Positions 32,501 to 36,313 of a stretch of DNA of 36,313 nucleotides are shown here, piece by piece (position 1 is the stretch's first letter; each line of letters opens with the position of its first letter). Position numbers and translations under genes: made by a program. Under the pieces are notes generated by a model. That model saw nothing but the letters and a program-made list of their open reading frames with translations, made no database searches and had not been told where the DNA came from. The DNA is from Plantago elongata (Eukaryota > Streptophyta > Magnoliopsida > Lamiales > Plantaginaceae), in NCBI GenBank assembly GCA_036897095.1, contig JAYMSP010001096.1:1-36313 (forward strand). Direction: 5' to 3'.

Positions 32501-35039
32501 AGGATTTACTACACTTAGTTTCCCAGTTGAAATTCATGAGCATTAAAATAAAGCCAAGCAACATGCACTCCAACGCGCAACTATTACTAATACTTACTCC
32601 GTTTCATAGATCTCTTGCTATTTTCTTTTTGCACAATTTTTAAGTTTGATTAAAAAATGGTTTATATAGATGAAGTAATAAGAGAATGGTAAATAGTAAG
32701 AAAGAAAATTAATAAAGTATGAAAGAGAGTAATTAATATATTATAGTGGGCCATAAAAGGAAATGGAACGCCCAAACTGGAAAAAATGGAAAGAAATCTT
32801 TGGAACGGAGGGAGTACCATACTCTCTCCGTCCAGTTTCATCTTCCCGCATGGGCCGGCACAGGATTTAAGATAAAAGTGAATAAAGTAGGAATTGAAGT
32901 TTTGAAGAGTTGGTAAACAACTGTACACACTAAGAATCGGCCAAGATAGGCAAATTGAAGGAGAACATATGTCACAGACACAGTCCTGTTGGATCAATTC
33001 ATTTATAACTTAATAAGACTAAGCAAAAAGAGCAGAATCGTCAACTTTTTTCTGAATCACAGAAGAAAATTGAAGAAATTACTCACGTCCAGCTTCTCTT
33101 TAAAGGCTTTGTAGGTATGCTGTTTCCTCGAGATTTTACGCTGTTTCTTCTCAAACATCATTCTGAGATCCTCAATAGAGTCTGAAAATCTGCACAAAAA
33201 TTATATTACCTGGACTCAAAGTCAAAAGAACCAGGAAGAAAAAATAGACGCTCACTCGTCCCGAACTTTTTATCACAGTTTGCTTTTAGCCTTTTAGGAC
33301 GATCCAAAAACTACTTCCAGTTATAAAAAAAAAGGAATTTTTTCTTTTAAACCAGACAAATTTAGATTGTCACTATTTAATTATTCTTCTCATAAAGTAA
33401 CATTCAATGAAATTTTCCAAGTTTTGTATATGATTTAAAACACACACACACACACACATAAATCATTTGAACAGCATATATAGCAAGTGGGGAGATAAGA
33501 TCGGGGCAGAGGGAGTAGCATCTTTGTGATATTCAATGATAGAAACTTTTACCTGTTACTCTCGCGCGCAAGTCTTTCTTTCAATTTATTAAGTTCAGCA
33601 CTTAGTTGTTCAGGGTTGCTTTCCTTAACACCTAACTCGTCAACCTCACTCTGAGGAGCGATGATCGATGCCTTCCGGTGATTCTCCTATAATTTCAACA
33701 TAAATTGAATTTACTCAGGACCCACTAACTAGAACAGAGAGTAGAGACAACATATGACAAGTAAAATGATGGGGAAGGGGTGGGGTGAAGGAGTTGGGGG
33801 TTGGGGGAGAGGGTGATCGGTAGGGTAAGCCTTATGGGTAGAAGAGGATTGTGACCTTACTATAGAAGGTGGGCTAGGAAGCTAAAACAGACAAATACAA
33901 TAGCTTTCTTTTCCCAGGAATATTACTTCCCCAGTCCAATTTAGAACGAGCCCTTTTAGGTGCAAGTATTAAGGAAATGAGAATGTAAAAGAGAGTAAAG
34001 TTATAAGTAGAGTTTTTTCCTTCAAAATAAAGAATGAATATACAATTCTGGGTAGATTACAATTATATGAAGTATGAGAACAAAGTCAAATAGTGGGTGA
34101 CGATCCAAGTTAACTGTTTAAGCGTTATTTATTTAGTCACATGGGGTTTAAAAAATGCCATTTGGGGAAGGTCTATTCCACGTGGGACGCCTAGACTTAG
34201 GATCATTACAATCAGAGATAAGTTTAATTACGGGATGTTTCAAACAGGTGTTTAAGGAATGCAAGTATTCCAAAGGATGAAATAAGCAAACCGGTGTAGG
34301 TCTATTCTAGGCACAACACATGTTGGTTTCCTCAATGGGACCGGAAATCACCTTAAGCACATGCTCAAGTTCTGCATACTCTGTCTCAGCTTTTTTTAAC
34401 TCCGGAATGACTTTATCGTCCATCAACTCCTGGTAGTGCTTCTTCGTCTGGATAATAATTACAAATTTAAAAACATGTAGCCAAAAGATGAATTAAAGCA
34501 AACAGATAAGAAGGCAGACCACTTCTGCATTGCGAAGATCTTTCTCGATCATCACCATTTCATCCTCTGCAGTTGATAGTACTTCAAGCTCCAGTTTTAT
34601 TGACTCTGGAACGAGAAATATCAATTTATTCTTAATCACACCTGCTCAACATAGCATGAGAGAATGAAAATTACCAACCAGATATATTCTTGAATGAGAC
34701 ATTCAGATCTTCAGCTTTAACTCCTGCTTCATCTACCCTTATCTCAAGCTTCTCCAGCAAAGTTTGCTGTTCTTTTATCTCTTCGCGCAGCTTCTGCATA
34801 TTATTTCAGAGGAAAAGCATAGTAACATAACACATTGACGAAGCACAACTAAAAGCATGTAACCAATATAGATCTAGAAAATAGGATCCCATATTCGAGA
34901 GACAGACATATATCTCTTCACGAAGCTCATCAGCATCAGAAGCAGGTGCCGTGGCAGCTACGGCAGCCAGAGAAATTCTTAAATCCTGCAGCTTGTATTC
35001 CTTGGGCATAATTTTCCGCTCCTCATCATCGCACATTTT
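29507..35039 (-). CDS. SMC6: SMC6, C-terminal 377 residues in twelve exons (5' part outside the window)
   Basis: SMC6 is the DNA-dependent ATPase subunit of the nuclear SMC5/6 complex, acting in DNA repair and sister-chromatid association. Exons on the minus strand, in transcript order: 35039-34908, 34793-34679, 34605-34520, 34447-34352, 33686-33553, 33189-33087, 32400-32321, 32202-32124, 32010-31953, 31431-31334, 30263-30169, 29564-29507. All junctions are GT-AG, all phases agree, and there is no stop until TAA at 29507-29509. Encoded order: right-arm coiled coil ([14 protein letters not shown]...), [20 protein letters not shown], then the head: [22 protein letters not shown] (ABC signature, split by an intron), [13 protein letters not shown] (Walker B) and ITPHD (switch His), ending [13 protein letters not shown]6 proteins are about 1,050 residues, so roughly two thirds lies beyond 36313. 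Identification rests on recall of plant SMC6 C-termini and these motifs. SMC6A and SMC6B cannot be told apart here. Confidence 0.95.
32591..32816. mobile_element. Stowaway-like MITE in an SMC6 intron
   Basis: The left end TACTTACTCCGTTTCATAGA and right end, reversed, TACTCCCTCCGTTCCAAAGA match as long inverted repeats bounded by TA. The CTCCCTCCGT motif is the hallmark of Stowaway elements. It is 226 bp, in the intron 32401-33086. Confidence 0.8.
32819..32930. mobile_element. Fragment of a second Stowaway-like MITE
   Basis: ATACTCTCTCCGTCCAGTTT begins two bases after the preceding MITE; it has a Stowaway start but no opposite end before 33087. Confidence 0.4.
33247..33516. mobile_element. 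Degenerate Stowaway-like MITE in an SMC6 intron
   Basis: The left end (CTCACTCGTCCCGAACTTTT) and right end, reversed (CTCCCTCTGCCCCGATCTTA), are inverted repeats with several mismatches, in the intron 33190-33552. An (AC)n run (33440-33458) lies inside. Confidence 0.55.
33440..33458. repeat. (AC)n microsatellite
   Basis: Nine to ten AC dinucleotides. Confidence 0.9.
33926..34090. mobile_element. Possible Stowaway-like fragment in an SMC6 intron
   Basis: TACTTCCCCAGTCCAATTTA is like a Stowaway start; no opposite end is recognised, so the right boundary is a guess. The intron is 33687-34351 and also contains a G/A-rich patch (33770-33830). Confidence 0.25.
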
Positions 35040-35582
35040 CTGGAAGGAGTTAAGCAGTAAGCAAAGGAAGGATAATATTAGACAATCTCCGATGTGAATG
35101 CTAGATCAGAGTTTAAACATGTCAATAAGACTACTAGGTATATTGAAATGGTTGAGACAATTCATGGTCAATTACAATTAAGTCATGTAAGAAAGAAAAA
35201 AAGCTTCTTTTCAGGAGAACTTCTATCGAGGATTTAAAAGTTCCCAAGCCCTAAGTAGAATGTAAATCCTTTCAACTGGTACAGCTTTTAAAACTCCCTT
35301 GAAGAAAATATTTGAAGCACCACGCAACAATCATCTTGAAACATTCTGCTTTCTGATACTATTTGCAATTCATATTTCATCTCAGACATATGGATGTTTA
35401 AACATTATTAAAACTAAACTAAACCAAGCATTTCATCCCAATTAAAATGGGGGTAGGCTACATGAACCAATAACAAAGTGATGATGGGTCAGGTGCAGCA
35501 ATTAAAATCATCCACATGAATCTCTCCTCAATTGAGTTTCTGGTTATTCCCTAATATCTAACGTATAACTACAAATCCGTTA

Positions 35583-35830
35583 TGAAAATTCTAAAATTAC
35601 CCTATGGGTGCAGAATGTTGTTCCACTGTTATACTAAACTGCGTCGCCTAAGAATTCCAGGACAGCCATGTCAATCCCGCATAGGTGCCAAAACACTGCA
35701 GGATGGATCCTGTCGGGATTACCAACACTGGCACTCCATCTTTATTACTTCACTTGTCTTCTTAGGCGACTCAGTTCAGCATAACAATGGAACAACATTA
35801 TGCACCCATAGGGTAATTTTAGAATTTTCA
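35583..35830. mobile_element. 248-bp fold-back (MITE-like) element
   Basis: Two 70-bp arms (35583-35652 and 35761-35830) are inverted repeats with about five mismatches, beginning TGAAAATTCTAAAATTACCC and ending GTCGCCTAAG at the loop. The loop is about 108 bp and has smaller symmetry (CAATCCCG...CGGGATTA; CAGGATGGATCCTG). No obvious target duplication (flanks CGTTA and AAGCA). Arms of this length suggest a fold-back or hairpin MITE; the superfamily is not recognised. Confidence 0.75.
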
Positions 35831-36235
35831 AAGCAGTGTTTAATAGGTTTTGAAGTTCCCAGGACAGCCATGTCGCCATCGTACGCCAGGATCCCGACAT
35901 GCAAATTTAGATTGAAAATCGATTGGTGATTTACCCCCAATTAAAACCTATAGATTGCAGATGTAGCCATAGTCCAGCCTTCTACCAGAGCCGTTTTTCT
36001 CTTCCTCCCGCCACCAGTCAAAATCGGTCAATTCTGGCAGGACGTCAGTCAATTGTTCCAGTGAGTTGATTAAATTAAGATATGTTTAGTCTTTAAATGT
36101 CAATTGATCAATTTTTTGTTAGGGTTTTGTTAAATTGAATTGGGCATTTAATTCTATTTAATTCTTGTTTTCTTAGCTTATTTGTAACTGTTAAGTGTAT
36201 ATGTTTATATTATAATAAATGATATATTACATATA

Positions 36236-36237
36236 AA

Positions 36238-36311
<74 letters not shown>
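36236..36311. repeat. AT/ACAT microsatellite
   Basis: (AT)n runs separated by AC steps, reaching the end of the window. Confidence 0.95.
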
Positions 36312-36313
36312 AC

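Larger units (their letters stand above)
35040..36313 (-). other. SMC6 upstream intron running out of the window
   Basis: No further SMC6 exon is recognised up to the window edge on the minus strand, so this is read as an intron of at least 1.27 kb. It contains the fold-back element (35583-35830), a downstream palindromic patch near 35857-35900, and a terminal AT microsatellite. ORFs here have no known domain. Confidence 0.55.

Noticed and set aside
34806..35036. 76-codon minus-strand ORF as a separate gene
   Set aside because: It is SMC6 exon 34908-35039 read on past its GT donor into the intron.
35582..35929. 115-codon ORF across the fold-back element
   Set aside because: Spans both arms of an inverted repeat; no domain; not in frame with any SMC6 exon.

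Overview
The window is nuclear DNA of a flowering plant, most likely a eudicot; the species cannot be named from it. The evidence is spliceosomal GT-AG introns, plant-type Ty1/Copia and Ty3/Gypsy LTR retrotransposons, an L1-type LINE, a tRNA-derived short retroposon, Stowaway-like MITEs, and the 3' part of a plant SMC6 gene. About 70 percent is transposon sequence, nested and decayed. I see one working host gene, SMC6, which runs off the right edge on the minus strand.

Layout. 1-1392: minus-strand LTR of a Copia family, cut by the window edge in a poly-A/poly-G run. 1393-2468: AT-rich intergenic DNA with degenerate tandem repeats. 2469-21932: one large plus-strand Copia element of SIRE/Maximus type, with 5' LTR, primer-binding site, gag, protease, integrase, RT and RNase H in Copia order, then a long envelope-like 3' region, polypurine tract and truncated 3' LTR. 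It carries two later insertions: a 3.4-kb solo LTR of Gypsy type (10369-13794) and a 1.07-kb hAT-like DNA element (18555-19621). Both have visible target-site duplications. All pol domains carry stops or frameshifts, and several catalytic residues are replaced.

21933-26490: 5'-truncated L1-type LINE (RT, zinc-binding linker, RNase H), split by a solo LTR of the same Copia family (23382-24822). 26491-29506: AT-rich DNA with a tRNA-derived SINE-like insertion and two weaker MITE-like structures. 29507-35039: twelve exons on the minus strand giving an uninterrupted 377-codon C-terminal part of SMC6, ending in the ABC signature, Walker B and switch-histidine motifs. The remaining exons must lie beyond the window. 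Its introns hold Stowaway-like MITEs, and its upstream intron holds a 248-bp fold-back element.

The most unusual structure is in the 3' region of the Copia element (15270-16780). A ladder of short exons of about 108-112 bp, each encoding an acidic Pro/Glu/Gln-rich stretch, alternates with short GT-AG introns of about 77-117 bp. A TATA-like box and leader lie upstream, now split by the Gypsy LTR. Together they look like a separately transcribed, intron-bearing gene carried by a retrotransposon, now dead in this copy.
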